DNA of 7,028 nt from Thermoproteota archaeon (GCA_013154205.1 JAADCY010000047.1:1-7028); one strand, 5' to 3'. Counted from the stretch's first letter, positions 1 to 5,981 are shown. Notes: generated from the letters alone by a model not told the origin. Made by a program: numbers and translations.

Positions 1-48
1 GTTTTTCATTATCCTAAGTATTTCGGCTACTTGTTTGTATCTAGGCAT
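1..48 (-). CDS. fusA: Translation elongation factor 2, N-terminal fragment (5' end of gene only)
   Basis: An ATG at 48 opens a frame that runs off the left edge after 16 codons. The residues read MPRYKQVAEILRIMKN. This closely resembles the start of crenarchaeal EF-2, which I recall as MPRYKTVEQVLSLMK followed by the GTPase domain. EF-2 is the cytoplasmic GTPase that drives ribosome translocation. The GTP-binding motifs would lie outside the window, so the call rests on the N-terminus alone. A TATA-like element about 30 nt upstream suggests that the gene has its own promoter and is not simply the last gene of the exosome operon. A weak GGTTGAT-like ribosome site precedes the ATG. Confidence 0.75.
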   Translation of the reverse strand, partial: MPRYKQVAEILRIMKN

Positions 49-73
49 ATTCCATCAACCTTGTACTTGACCT

Positions 74-84
74 GTTAAATATAC
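74..84 (-). promoter_or_regulatory. TATA element of the EF-2 gene
   Basis: On the minus strand this reads GTATATTTAAC, a good archaeal TATA box preceded by an A-rich stretch. Its centre is about 31 nt upstream of the ATG at 48. A start of transcription about 26 nt downstream would fall near 52-53, leaving a leader of only a few bases. It lies in the 65-nt gap after the DHH gene. Inferred from sequence only. Confidence 0.55.
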
Positions 85-113
85 TTCATTGGGTTGAAAA
101 TGTTGGTAACGGA

Positions 114-1190
114 TTATAAAGCTTGTTTGCTGGAGGATAAGATCATTTTCTCCAGGGCCTTATGCACTATATTAATAATTCGTTTGAAATCATATTTAGC
201 CGTAGCTTCAACAACTCCTGCAGTGTCATGTCCACCACCAGATCCTCCTAGTAATTCGCCTAGATAGGGCATTAAATCTCTTCCTAAACTGATACCCGTT
301 GTTCTGACAAACGATTGTTTTGCACGTCCAACGATTCTGATTTTCTCCTTATGCCTAGATATTATAAAGGCTGCATCGGCTCCTAGCTCTAAAATGGCTC
401 TAGCACAGCTTGATTCATACGCACTAACATGGCTATACGCTATGATTAGGTCATCTATTTTCTTAATTACTATTCTCTGTGCAGCTTTTAATCGAGCTAT
501 TTTTTCTGGGATAGGCATTTCATGCTGGAGGATGGATTGTGCCTTCAAATAATCGGCGCCTAGAAAAGAAATTAGATTGTACACTGTTAGAAAAGTCCTC
601 TTTGTAGCATAGATAAATCTCCGTGTATCATAGAGTATGCCTGCTAGGAGAAGCGTCGAAATACTCTTGGGCAAGTCATGCCCCCATAATAGCGCTATAT
701 TTGCGACTATCTCTGAAGTACTTCGGGCATTGTGATCAGATATTACCAGGTATGCTTTCCTCCATAGTTTTCCCGGCTGATGATGGTCTACAAGTATAAA
801 TGGTTTTTCAGATATATAATGCGCAAGAATACCTAGTTGTTCCGGGTTATTAGTATCGACTATTATTAGCATATCAATGTTAATAAGTAATCTTTCTCCT
901 CTTCGCAGATCAATTATACTGTACTTGTATTTCTCGCCTAGCTCTAGTTTTTCCATGACTTGTTTTGATATCTCATTCATACCTTCGGGTAGAAGTATGT
1001 ACGATCTTATTTTTACTTTCTGTAGTATCTCGTGTAGGGCGATGGCCGAAGCAATCGCGTCAGGATCGGCGTTACGGTGTGTTATGATAAATATTGTTTT
1101 ACCTATAAGTTCCGAGTGGATCTTCTCAAGAAACCTTTTTATACTTTCTAAGTTCTCGTTCCAATATCTTTCTAGCAACATTAATCGCAT
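114..1190 (-). CDS. DHH-DHHA1 family phosphoesterase
   Basis: Predicted cytoplasmic, metal-dependent phosphodiesterase of the DHH superfamily (RecJ, NrnA nano-RNase and cyclic-dinucleotide phosphodiesterase relatives), 358 aa. Visible motifs are motif I HRNADPDA at about residues 38-45, motif II DTNNP at 112-116, motif III DHH at 135-137, and motif IV with D188 in GILYDTRRF. The C-terminal DHHA1 substrate-binding domain carries GGSGGGHD at about 315-322. All catalytic motifs look intact, so an active enzyme is likely, but the substrate cannot be told from sequence. No transmembrane or CBS domain is visible. It is the last gene of the exosome cluster, so a role in degrading short RNA oligonucleotides is an attractive inference, not a demonstrated one. 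The start overlaps the DUF3194 gene by 65 nt. ATG at 1181 (56-nt overlap) is an alternative with better spacing from GGGGATG. No start codon exists downstream before the DHH domain, so a long overlap is unavoidable. Confidence 0.9.
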   Translation of the reverse strand: MRLMLLERYWNENLESIKRFLEKIHSELIGKTIFIITHRNADPDAIASAIALHEILQKVKIRSYILLPEGMNEISKQVMEKLELGEKYKYSIIDLRRGERLLINIDMLIIVDTNNPEQLGILAHYISEKPFILVDHHQPGKLWRKAYLVISDHNARSTSEIVANIALLWGHDLPKSISTLLLAGILYDTRRFIYATKRTFLTVYNLISFLGADYLKAQSILQHEMPIPEKIARLKAAQRIVIKKIDDLIIAYSHVSAYESSCARAILELGADAAFIISRHKEKIRIVGRAKQSFVRTTGISLGRDLMPYLGELLGGSGGGHDTAGVVEATAKYDFKRIINIVHKALEKMILSSSKQAL

Positions 1191-1437
1191 CCCCGATTAC
1201 TGCGTCATAATCAATTATTCCGGCGAATTCTCCGTTCAAAACAATGTCAATGCTAAAATTGATTCTTTTTCCATCGTTTTCGAGATATATTATGACGTCA
1301 TAATTTGTTTTTAGGGGAAGTTGTTTCTCAATAAAATCCTTTACTTCTTTCTCTACTTTTTCAGCAATATGTAACAAGCTGTCTTGATCAATAAGATCGA
1401 GATCTAGACCAATGATTTTATCTTTCTTATTGGCCAA
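1126..1437 (-). CDS. DUF3194 family protein (function unknown)
   Basis: A 103-aa protein resembling the archaeal DUF3194 family, which commonly lies next to prefoldin beta. It starts with TTG at 1437; an in-frame TGA two codons upstream excludes a longer form, and GGGATGAG just upstream can act as ribosome site. The N-terminal half is acidic and helical, with an amphipathic segment (about residues 20-40). The C-terminal half has two strand-like stretches (YDVIIYLEN and INFSIDIVL) followed by a basic helix, suggesting a small alpha-beta fold. No catalytic motif, membrane segment or signal peptide is visible. Its start overlaps the prefoldin beta stop by 11 nt, and its C-terminal 18 or so codons are shared in another frame with the DHH gene, so expression is probably coupled. 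A link with chaperone function is guilt by association only. Confidence 0.8.
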   Translation of the reverse strand: MANKKDKIIGLDLDLIDQDSLLHIAEKVEKEVKDFIEKQLPLKTNYDVIIYLENDGKRINFSIDIVLNGEFAGIIDYDAVIGDAINVARKILERELRKYKKVS

Positions 1438-1795
1438 TACTCATCCCATATTTTGATAGCAGTTCTTTCAGTTTTGACTCGGTATCACTGATCTGTTTTG
1501 CTAGCATGTCTAACTGGTTCTTGTATTTTGTCTTCTTTATTTCTAGAAGCTCTTTCTTTTCCTCAAGCTCCTTAACGATATCGTCTTTCTTTTTCTTAAC
1601 CATTACATGGCCTATTAATTTGTATATTTCAGCATCTTCTGGTAGATCCTTGATATTACTGAGTATTTGCTCGATCTCTGCTAGTTCACTTTCAACTATT
1701 TTTAGCTCAGCCTCTATTTTTGCATAGGTTTCTCGAAGTGTTTGATAACTAATCAGAGTCTGTTGGACCTCGGGTGGGAGTTTCTGCTGGCTCAT
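1427..1795 (-). CDS. pfdB: Prefoldin subunit beta
   Basis: Beta subunit of the hexameric archaeal prefoldin (two alpha, four beta), a cytoplasmic holdase that passes unfolded proteins to the thermosome. At 122 aa the length is normal for the family. Two long charged coiled-coil helices (about residues 8-50 and 70-115) flank the beta-hairpin region. The hairpin contains the family-typical stretch YKLIGHVMVKKKKDDI (about 58-73). The ATG at 1795 has a strong site, GAGGTG, 7 nt upstream. That site lies inside pcc1, and the first 47 nt of the gene overlap the end of pcc1 in another frame. The alpha subunit is not in this window. Confidence 0.95.
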   Translation of the reverse strand: MSQQKLPPEVQQTLISYQTLRETYAKIEAELKIVESELAEIEQILSNIKDLPEDAEIYKLIGHVMVKKKKDDIVKELEEKKELLEIKKTKYKNQLDMLAKQISDTESKLKELLSKYGMSIGQ

Positions 1796-2039
1796 ATCCT
1801 AGCACCTCTAAGCAATGGAGAATCATTGATGTAACGCTTAGGTAGCTATTCAGTAGCGCTCTTAAAAGGTTTATTCGCTTACATGATATAATAATTCTTA
1901 TCCCTTTAGCGTTATCTACTAGAACTTTACATTCATGCGGTGTATCGTGGGTGTCAGGAGTAATAGCTGTTATTAATGAATTAGATGTTCTGGGATCATA
2001 ATTTTCTATTTCTATAGCAACTTCATATTGTTCGTTCAA
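1749..2039 (-). CDS. pcc1: KEOPS complex subunit Pcc1 (CTAG/Pcc1 family)
   Basis: Small dimerising subunit of KEOPS, the complex that makes N6-threonylcarbamoyladenosine at position 37 of ANN-decoding tRNAs together with Kae1, Bud32 and Cgi121. The 96-aa product has the family pattern: an N-terminal strand of alternating acidic and hydrophobic residues (YEVAIEIENYD), a central strand (GIRIIISCKRI), and the C-terminal helix RALLNSYLSV that is the most conserved part. The last 16 residues (EPAETPTRGPTDSD-like tail) are probably disordered and coincide with the overlap with prefoldin beta. It starts with TTG at 2039, overlapping the Brix gene by 17 nt. An in-frame TAA just upstream excludes a longer form, and the ribosome site is weak (AGGG about 8 nt upstream), so coupling to Brix translation is likely. 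The other KEOPS genes are elsewhere. Confidence 0.87.
   Translation of the reverse strand: MNEQYEVAIEIENYDPRTSNSLITAITPDTHDTPHECKVLVDNAKGIRIIISCKRINLLRALLNSYLSVTSMILHCLEVLGYEPAETPTRGPTDSD
1803..1808 (-). promoter_or_regulatory. Shine-Dalgarno site of prefoldin beta, inside pcc1
   Basis: GAGGTG on the minus strand, 7 nt before the ATG at 1795, is one of the best ribosome sites in the window. It lies wholly inside pcc1 coding sequence. It fixes the prefoldin start and shows that the 47-nt overlap with pcc1 is real and not a start-calling error. Confidence 0.75.
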
Positions 2040-2571
2040 TCTTTTTTACCCTTGATACTTTTATGATAGGACCGCATAGCTTATTGTATGTGTTAATGAA
2101 GTTAATCATTGTGTAGTTTTTATGGGGCACGAGCTTTATCTCTATGTCGTAGTCGTTTTCATCTATATGGTTAAAAACCAGTTCAAGAAAAACATCTGCA
2201 AGCGTGAAACAGTTATCGTCGCTGCATTCTTCATGATTTACCTTGAATTTTTCAGCACCATAAGTTTTTACTGCGTCCGGGTTTTCCCTGGAAAGTGTTA
2301 TTCCTTTTAGGATAATTGAGTACTTGTGGAGTAATGTGGGATATTTAGAAGAATGATCGATGCTAAATATCCTGATTAGGGATGGATTGCCTCGTTTCTC
2401 GCCTATGACTAGTATGTGGTTTGCTCTTAGTCCGAAACCTATTATGGATAAATCTCTAAGGGTTTTCTTACCACGCGTTATTACCTTTGCATCGGGTAGT
2501 ACGCTTGCTAGATCTTTTGCGAAACTTCTTGTTCGTTGACTTGGCTTATGTGACGTAGTTATAATGATCAA
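2023..2571 (-). CDS. Brix-domain (Imp4-like) ribosome biogenesis protein
   Basis: Archaeal single-domain Brix protein of 182 aa, related to eukaryotic Imp4, Brx1, Rpf1 and Rpf2, which bind pre-rRNA during ribosomal subunit assembly. The N-terminal signature IIITTSHKPSQRTRSFAKDL (about residues 2-21) with its conserved TS-x-KP-S-xx-TR-F pattern is clear. It is followed by RGKKTLRDL (about 34-42) and the HILVIGEKRGNPS segment (about 52-64), a typical first half of the fold. The start is TTG at 2571. No ATG or GTG exists upstream in frame, and the family N-terminus begins right here. GAGATGAT just upstream serves as ribosome site. A gap of 80 nt separates it from the L37Ae gene, and its end overlaps pcc1 by 17 nt. 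In this operon it sits with SBDS and L37Ae, consistent with a ribosome-assembly job. Confidence 0.9.
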   Translation of the reverse strand: MIIITTSHKPSQRTRSFAKDLASVLPDAKVITRGKKTLRDLSIIGFGLRANHILVIGEKRGNPSLIRIFSIDHSSKYPTLLHKYSIILKGITLSRENPDAVKTYGAEKFKVNHEECSDDNCFTLADVFLELVFNHIDENDYDIEIKLVPHKNYTMINFINTYNKLCGPIIKVSRVKKIERTI

Positions 2572-2651
2572 AATATCATCTCTAAGTATTTGTTGAGAGA
2601 TAAAGAGTCTGGGTTATGCTTATCGATTCCTAATAGTGGCTGTAAAACTGT
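2572..2651. other. Intergenic gap between L37Ae and Brix genes
   Basis: This 80-nt stretch has no start codon in the Brix frame except the TTG at its end, and no convincing TATA element or hairpin. It is too short for rpoP (about 45-50 codons), which occupies this place in some archaeal exosome clusters. The only recognisable signal is GAGATGAT just before the Brix TTG, probably its ribosome site. Confidence 0.5.
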
Positions 2652-2915
2652 TTATTCTCTAATAATATATTTTGGGAAGTATTTGCTCAGCTCAGTTCTT
2701 GGAACATAGGCTCCTCCAGCCCATTTTGCACCGCATTTCTTGCAAGCCCATATACCAACACTTATTCTATAGACTTTGCCTTTTGTCCCACAAAATGGAC
2801 ATATATGATCCGCGTATCTCCTCGCAAGTATATCCCTAACTTTCTTTCTTAATGTAGAGCCATATCTGGCACCATATCTGCCTGCTATTCCCACTACTCG
2901 TGTTCTTTTTGCCAC
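2652..2915 (-). CDS. rpl37ae: 50S ribosomal protein L37Ae (eL43)
   Basis: Zinc-ribbon protein of the large ribosomal subunit, 87 aa from the preferred start. The N-terminus MAKRTRVVGIAGRYGARYG is typical of the family. The zinc ribbon has CPFC (C39, C42) and CKKC (C58, C61), so all four ligands are present. The longest frame opens at GTG 2924, but that start has no properly spaced ribosome site. GTG at 2915 has GGTG 6 nt upstream and gives the family's usual N-terminus. The gene follows rrp42 with a 25-nt gap. In some archaea it is followed by the small RNA polymerase subunit gene rpoP; here the next gene is Brix. Confidence 0.95.
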   Translation of the reverse strand: MAKRTRVVGIAGRYGARYGSTLRKKVRDILARRYADHICPFCGTKGKVYRISVGIWACKKCGAKWAGGAYVPRTELSKYFPKYIIRE

Positions 2916-2919
2916 TGTT

Positions 2920-2925
2920 ACCACC
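2920..2925 (-). promoter_or_regulatory. Shine-Dalgarno site deciding the L37Ae start
   Basis: GGTGGT on the minus strand ends 4 nt before GTG 2915. It overlaps the upstream GTG 2924, which makes that codon a poor start. This supports the shorter protein beginning MAKRT. Confidence 0.65.
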
Positions 2926-2940
2926 CGCCTATCGCATCAC

Positions 2941-3804
2941 TTATTGTAGGACTAGTGGAGTAGTGTATGCATTTGGATTATTTAATACTTCTCTTAGGAT
3001 CGCATGCAGTTCTTGTGCTTTCTTAAGCGCTAATTCTATTATATCGTCAAGCTGGCTTGGCTTTATGCCCTCCATGCCTGTTTTCTGGATCCCCACTATT
3101 CTTCCTTTTTCATCTACGCCTATCACTATTTTTGTATCGAGAACAATTTCTTCCTCTAGTGTTGGGTCAACGATCATGTATCCTTCAAGAATACCGATCG
3201 ATACAGTTACCACGTTTAGATTTATAGGTAAGGGTCTTTCTTTTATTGATTTATCTATTATGACGTTATCGTCTTCGATACTTACGATTTTAGGTATTTT
3301 AGCCATGTTGAGTGCTAGCATTGTTGATAACATGCTTGCATCTATTACGTTGCCATCATGGTCGAGCAAGTAGATATCATTGAATACAAGCCATACCTTT
3401 TTCCCTGGAATTATAACAAGGTCTTCGAGTTTTACCGCTCTGGGTTCTCTAAGACATCTATCAACTACTCTAGCGGCCTCAATAGCGTTTTCATCTGGTG
3501 GGCCAGGCTCAAATGATGGTGATGCGAGTGGGACAAATTCTGCATGAACTTGAAGTACTCCTTCGTCAGGTCTATCGCTGAATGGTGTTCCTATTTCTAA
3601 CTTGGTACCTGTCATGACTGTTGTATCTCCTAGTTTGACAAGAGCGCTTCCCTCGGCCTTGGGGACAGGGTTTAGCCATACCTGTATTTTTCTGTATTCC
3701 TCAGGTTTTCTCCCGTCAATTCGTTCGCCTGATCTGATCAGGCTCTTTATTGTTTCTCTCTTTATCCTCGGAATTATTGGTTGTTTTGTTGGTGTGAGAG
3801 ACAT
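2941..3804 (-). CDS. rrp42: Exosome complex component Rrp42 (RNase PH fold, non-catalytic subunit)
   Basis: Partner of Rrp41 in the hexameric ring of the archaeal exosome, which degrades and tails RNA 3' ends in the cytoplasm. From ATG 3804 the protein has 287 aa, near the roughly 275 aa of Sulfolobus Rrp42. Its N-terminus (MSLTPTKQPIIPRIKRETIK) matches that homologue closely as I recall it. RNase PH landmarks are IDGRKPEEYR (about 29-38), the GSALVKLGDTTV strand pair (about 52-63), EPGPPDENAIE (99-109) and ARVVDRCLR (111-119), whose arginines help bind RNA. The subunit is structurally required but lacks the catalytic aspartates found in Rrp41. An in-frame TTG at 3828 would add 8 residues and overlap rrp41, but GAGGTGGT lies 7 nt before ATG 3804, so the shorter form is preferred. 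The C-terminal tail (NNPNAYTTPLVLQ) looks lineage specific. Confidence 0.95.
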   Translation of the reverse strand: MSLTPTKQPIIPRIKRETIKSLIRSGERIDGRKPEEYRKIQVWLNPVPKAEGSALVKLGDTTVMTGTKLEIGTPFSDRPDEGVLQVHAEFVPLASPSFEPGPPDENAIEAARVVDRCLREPRAVKLEDLVIIPGKKVWLVFNDIYLLDHDGNVIDASMLSTMLALNMAKIPKIVSIEDDNVIIDKSIKERPLPINLNVVTVSIGILEGYMIVDPTLEEEIVLDTKIVIGVDEKGRIVGIQKTGMEGIKPSQLDDIIELALKKAQELHAILREVLNNPNAYTTPLVLQ

Positions 3805-3811
3805 TTTTTCC

Positions 3812-3819
3812 ACCACCTC
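3812..3819 (-). promoter_or_regulatory. Shine-Dalgarno site of rrp42, overlapping the rrp41 stop codon
   Basis: GAGGTGGT on the minus strand ends 7 nt before ATG 3804. Its first two bases are the last two of the rrp41 TGA stop, so a ribosome finishing Rrp41 sits on the Rrp42 start site. This suits equimolar production of the two ring subunits. Confidence 0.75.
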
Positions 3820-4543
3820 ACTTTTCAATTATTTTAAGATATTTATCATGTAGAGTTTTCTTCATTTGATCATAGATTTTTCTTGCCCCTTCTTTGGCGA
3901 GCTCAATCGCTTTTTTAAACTCTTCTGGAGTTAGGACACCGTTAAGCTGTAAAAGCATTATTTCATCAATGCTTGCCGCGTATCCTATTGGCATATCTGC
4001 TTCACCATATTCATCCTCTACCTCGTCGATATCGAGTACTAGTACTCCATCAACTTTTCCCACAGCTACTCCTGCTATTAGATCTCTCATTGGAATGCCC
4101 GCATCTGCCAGTGCGAGTGACGCAGCGGTTAGTCCTGTTGTTCTTGTTCCTCCATCGGCTTGTAGTACCTCTATGAAAATGTCTATGCTGGTACGAGGGT
4201 ATAGCTCGCTGAAGATCACTGCTTCGAGCGCTTCTCTTATAACTTTTGACAACTCGATTTCTCTCCTACTGGGTGCAGGGCTTTTTCGATCGCTTGTTGA
4301 GAACGGTGCCATGTGGTATCTGCATCTAATAAGTGCTCTATCAGGCAATGCTAAGTGTCTGGGATGTACTTCTCTAGGGCCATATACAGCGGCGACAACT
4401 TTTGTTTTTCCATATTCCACGTATGCTGAGCCATCAGCGTTTTTCAGTATTCCGACCTGCATTTTGATCGGTCTGAGATCCTCCGGTTTTCTACCATCAT
4501 GTCTTAATCCATCGTCTCTGATAAGGACGGGTTTCTCGATCAT
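3818..4543 (-). CDS. rrp41: Exosome complex component Rrp41 (catalytic RNase PH subunit)
   Basis: Catalytic subunit of the archaeal exosome ring: phosphorolytic 3'-5' exoribonuclease that releases nucleoside diphosphates and, in reverse, adds heteropolymeric tails. It has 241 aa. Visible landmarks are HDGRKPEDLRPI (about 15-26), the RNA-binding pair R93-R94 in PSRREIE, the phosphate-binding loop GGTRTTG at 131-137, and the two acidic catalytic positions D177 and D183 in EDEYGEADMP. The six-residue spacing of these aspartates and the constant offset of 5 match D182/D188 and R98/R99 of the Sulfolobus enzyme, so the active site appears complete. ATG at 4543 has GGGTGA 7 nt upstream. The gene follows rrp4 by 20 nt, and the rrp42 start lies 13 nt after its stop. 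Confidence 0.97.
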   Translation of the reverse strand: MIEKPVLIRDDGLRHDGRKPEDLRPIKMQVGILKNADGSAYVEYGKTKVVAAVYGPREVHPRHLALPDRALIRCRYHMAPFSTSDRKSPAPSRREIELSKVIREALEAVIFSELYPRTSIDIFIEVLQADGGTRTTGLTAASLALADAGIPMRDLIAGVAVGKVDGVLVLDIDEVEDEYGEADMPIGYAASIDEIMLLQLNGVLTPEEFKKAIELAKEGARKIYDQMKKTLHDKYLKIIEK

Positions 4544-4563
4544 TTATTTCTCACCCATGCATT

Positions 4564-5289
4564 TTATGCAAGTTCTTTATCTAGAAACATCCTAACATGC
4601 TCGGTTAAACCACGCATATGAGCTCTTGACTCTATTAGTCTTATTGCTTTAACAGCTATCTCGCTGCTCTTTTCATCCTTACATCTTATCCATACGACAC
4701 CATTTTGTGCTACGAGTATATTGCATCCTGTTTTACTTGTCAAGAGATTGAGCATACTTCCTTTTTTCCCAATGACTCTAGGCACTCTGCTCGGCTCAAT
4801 CTCTATCACTATTCCTTCGGTTATTTTCCCTAATCCTTTACCTTTAACGGTTAGCAAGAGATCGCGTGTTCGGTCGAACACCGCTATTTTAGCTACAATA
4901 TAATCGCCTACATCAATATAATCTCTTAGATTTGTTGTTATGGGGCTGAAGTTCTCGATGACTTCGCCGGCGTTCAGTATTGCTTTATATGGTGCTCTAA
5001 TGTCGAGGATCCAGTTGGTTATTCCCACACCTACCACCAATCCAATAACAGTATCTCCTACTCTAGGGAAGTATCTACCTTCTAGCGGGATCACCGATAT
5101 GTCATTATCGGTGATCGATGCCAGTCCTAGAACAGCTGATACGATCTTGTCCTCATAGATGTATACGTGTTTTTCGGGATTATACATCGGCTTCGCGATT
5201 TTCTGCTCCATAACAGCGAGTATATCGCCCGGTCTTACAATCTGCCTATCTGCTACCAGTATTTTTAGATTGTTGGACACATTGATCAC
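4564..5289 (-). CDS. rrp4: Exosome complex component Rrp4 (S1/KH RNA-binding cap)
   Basis: Cap subunit of the archaeal exosome; it sits on the Rrp41-Rrp42 ring and guides RNA into the pore. The 241-aa product has an N-terminal domain (about 8-65, with IVRPGDILA), an S1 domain (about 75-150, containing GDTVIGLVVGV, WILDIRAPYKA and DVGDYIVAKI), and a KH domain (about 155-225) with the GKKG loop at 174-177. Order and length match the family. The longest form starts with GTG at 5289, giving a GTGA overlap with the SBDS stop. An alternative GTG at 5280 (238 aa) has AGGTGAT, an almost ideal ribosome site, 4 nt upstream; I cannot decide between them. The other possible cap protein, Csl4, is not encoded here. 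Confidence 0.96.
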   Translation of the reverse strand: MINVSNNLKILVADRQIVRPGDILAVMEQKIAKPMYNPEKHVYIYEDKIVSAVLGLASITDNDISVIPLEGRYFPRVGDTVIGLVVGVGITNWILDIRAPYKAILNAGEVIENFSPITTNLRDYIDVGDYIVAKIAVFDRTRDLLLTVKGKGLGKITEGIVIEIEPSRVPRVIGKKGSMLNLLTSKTGCNILVAQNGVVWIRCKDEKSSEIAVKAIRLIESRAHMRGLTEHVRMFLDKELA

Positions 5290-5291
5290 CT
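5285..5291 (-). promoter_or_regulatory. Shine-Dalgarno site near the rrp4 start, embedding the SBDS stop
   Basis: AGGTGAT on the minus strand matches the consensus GGAGGTGAT well and contains both the SBDS stop TGA and the first candidate GTG of rrp4. It is well placed for GTG 5280 and useless for GTG 5289, so it argues that Rrp4 may start three codons later than the longest frame. Confidence 0.55.
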
Positions 5292-5981
5292 TACATGTAA
5301 AACCTTTACTTGTGCCGAACCATGCGTTAACTTATTCAATTTATCTATGACTTCATCCTGCATGCCTGCAGGGATTTCAAGCTCTATAAGGAGGCTTCCA
5401 TCGCTAAGCCAATTACTTCTTTTTATAGTGCCTAGCGATGGGAGGAACTTATAGGCTTTACCAGAATATTGCGGGGGGATCTTTACCGCTATATATGCTT
5501 TTGCGACTTTTACAGGGATTATCCTTGATATTTTTGATATTATTTCTTCAAATTGGGCTTCAGGAGGCTTAAACGGATCAATTGATACTCTAGCCTGTTC
5601 CATTGCTAGTTCAATTCTCTTAGGAGGTATAGGTAGTTTAGTCTTAGGATCTATCACGTTCTTTGCTATGAGATTAATTATTTGTCTTTTCTTTAACTCT
5701 AATAATTTTCTTCTTTGTTCAGCAGTAAGATGTATTTCTCCTCTTCTGATAATCTCGATCGCGACTTTCTTTATATCGTCAGTTCCGAAAACACTTCTAA
5801 TAGATTCCGGTGAAGCCTTTAGGCCTTTTCTAGCATCTTTGTACACGATATCTCCTATAAGTAGTTCATCAATGTTTACTTGTTTTCCCTCCTTAACCTT
5901 AAGTGCTAAATCAGGGTTTACTAGGATCTCAAATCTTTGCCCTTTATACTCAAAACGCGCGATCACGTATTTTCCCGACAT
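5286..5981 (-). CDS. sdo1: Ribosome maturation protein SBDS/Sdo1 homologue
   Basis: Archaeal homologue of the Shwachman-Bodian-Diamond syndrome protein, which in eukaryotes helps release eIF6 from new 60S subunits together with an EF-2-like GTPase. The 231-aa length is typical. The N-terminal FYSH domain spans about residues 1-90 (RFEYKGQRFEILVNPDLAL, then FGTDD at about 65-69). The helical middle domain spans about 95-160 (HLTAEQRRKLLELKKRQII, DPKTKLPIPPKRIELAMEQA). The C-terminal ferredoxin-like domain spans about 163-231 (KVAKAYIAVKIPPQYSGKAY, GSLLIELEIPAG). ATG at 5981 has GGTG 5 nt upstream. A TTTTAAAA element lies 26 nt upstream of the ATG, so the gene might also be transcribed from within the operon. 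Its stop overlaps rrp4 by up to 4 nt. Confidence 0.96.
   Translation of the reverse strand: MSGKYVIARFEYKGQRFEILVNPDLALKVKEGKQVNIDELLIGDIVYKDARKGLKASPESIRSVFGTDDIKKVAIEIIRRGEIHLTAEQRRKLLELKKRQIINLIAKNVIDPKTKLPIPPKRIELAMEQARVSIDPFKPPEAQFEEIISKISRIIPVKVAKAYIAVKIPPQYSGKAYKFLPSLGTIKRSNWLSDGSLLIELEIPAGMQDEVIDKLNKLTHGSAQVKVLHVR

Noticed and set aside
877..1314. Open frame of 145 codons on the plus strand across the DHH/DUF3194 junction
   Set aside because: Antisense to two genes with clear family motifs. No recognisable domain or upstream signal.
2916..2924. L37Ae start at GTG 2924
   Set aside because: The ribosome site overlaps this codon; GTG 2915 gives the family N-terminus MAKRT with correct spacing.
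2900..3373. Open frame of 157 codons on the plus strand opposite rrp42
   Set aside because: Antisense to rrp42, Ser/Ile/Leu-rich composition typical of reverse-strand shadows, no ribosome site or promoter.
3520..3540. TGATG-rich plus-strand motifs resembling box C inside rrp42
   Set aside because: I found no correctly spaced D and D' boxes nearby, and the motifs are explained by codons of the gene on the other strand.
3805..3828. N-terminal extension of Rrp42 from TTG 3828
   Set aside because: It would overlap rrp41 and add residues absent from the Sulfolobus homologue, while GAGGTGGT is ideally spaced for ATG 3804.
3894..4595. Open frame of 233 codons on the plus strand opposite rrp41
   Set aside because: It is fully antisense to the well-conserved rrp41 gene, has low-complexity Ser/Ala/Pro-rich composition and matches no family I know. 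It is a shadow of codon bias in the real gene.
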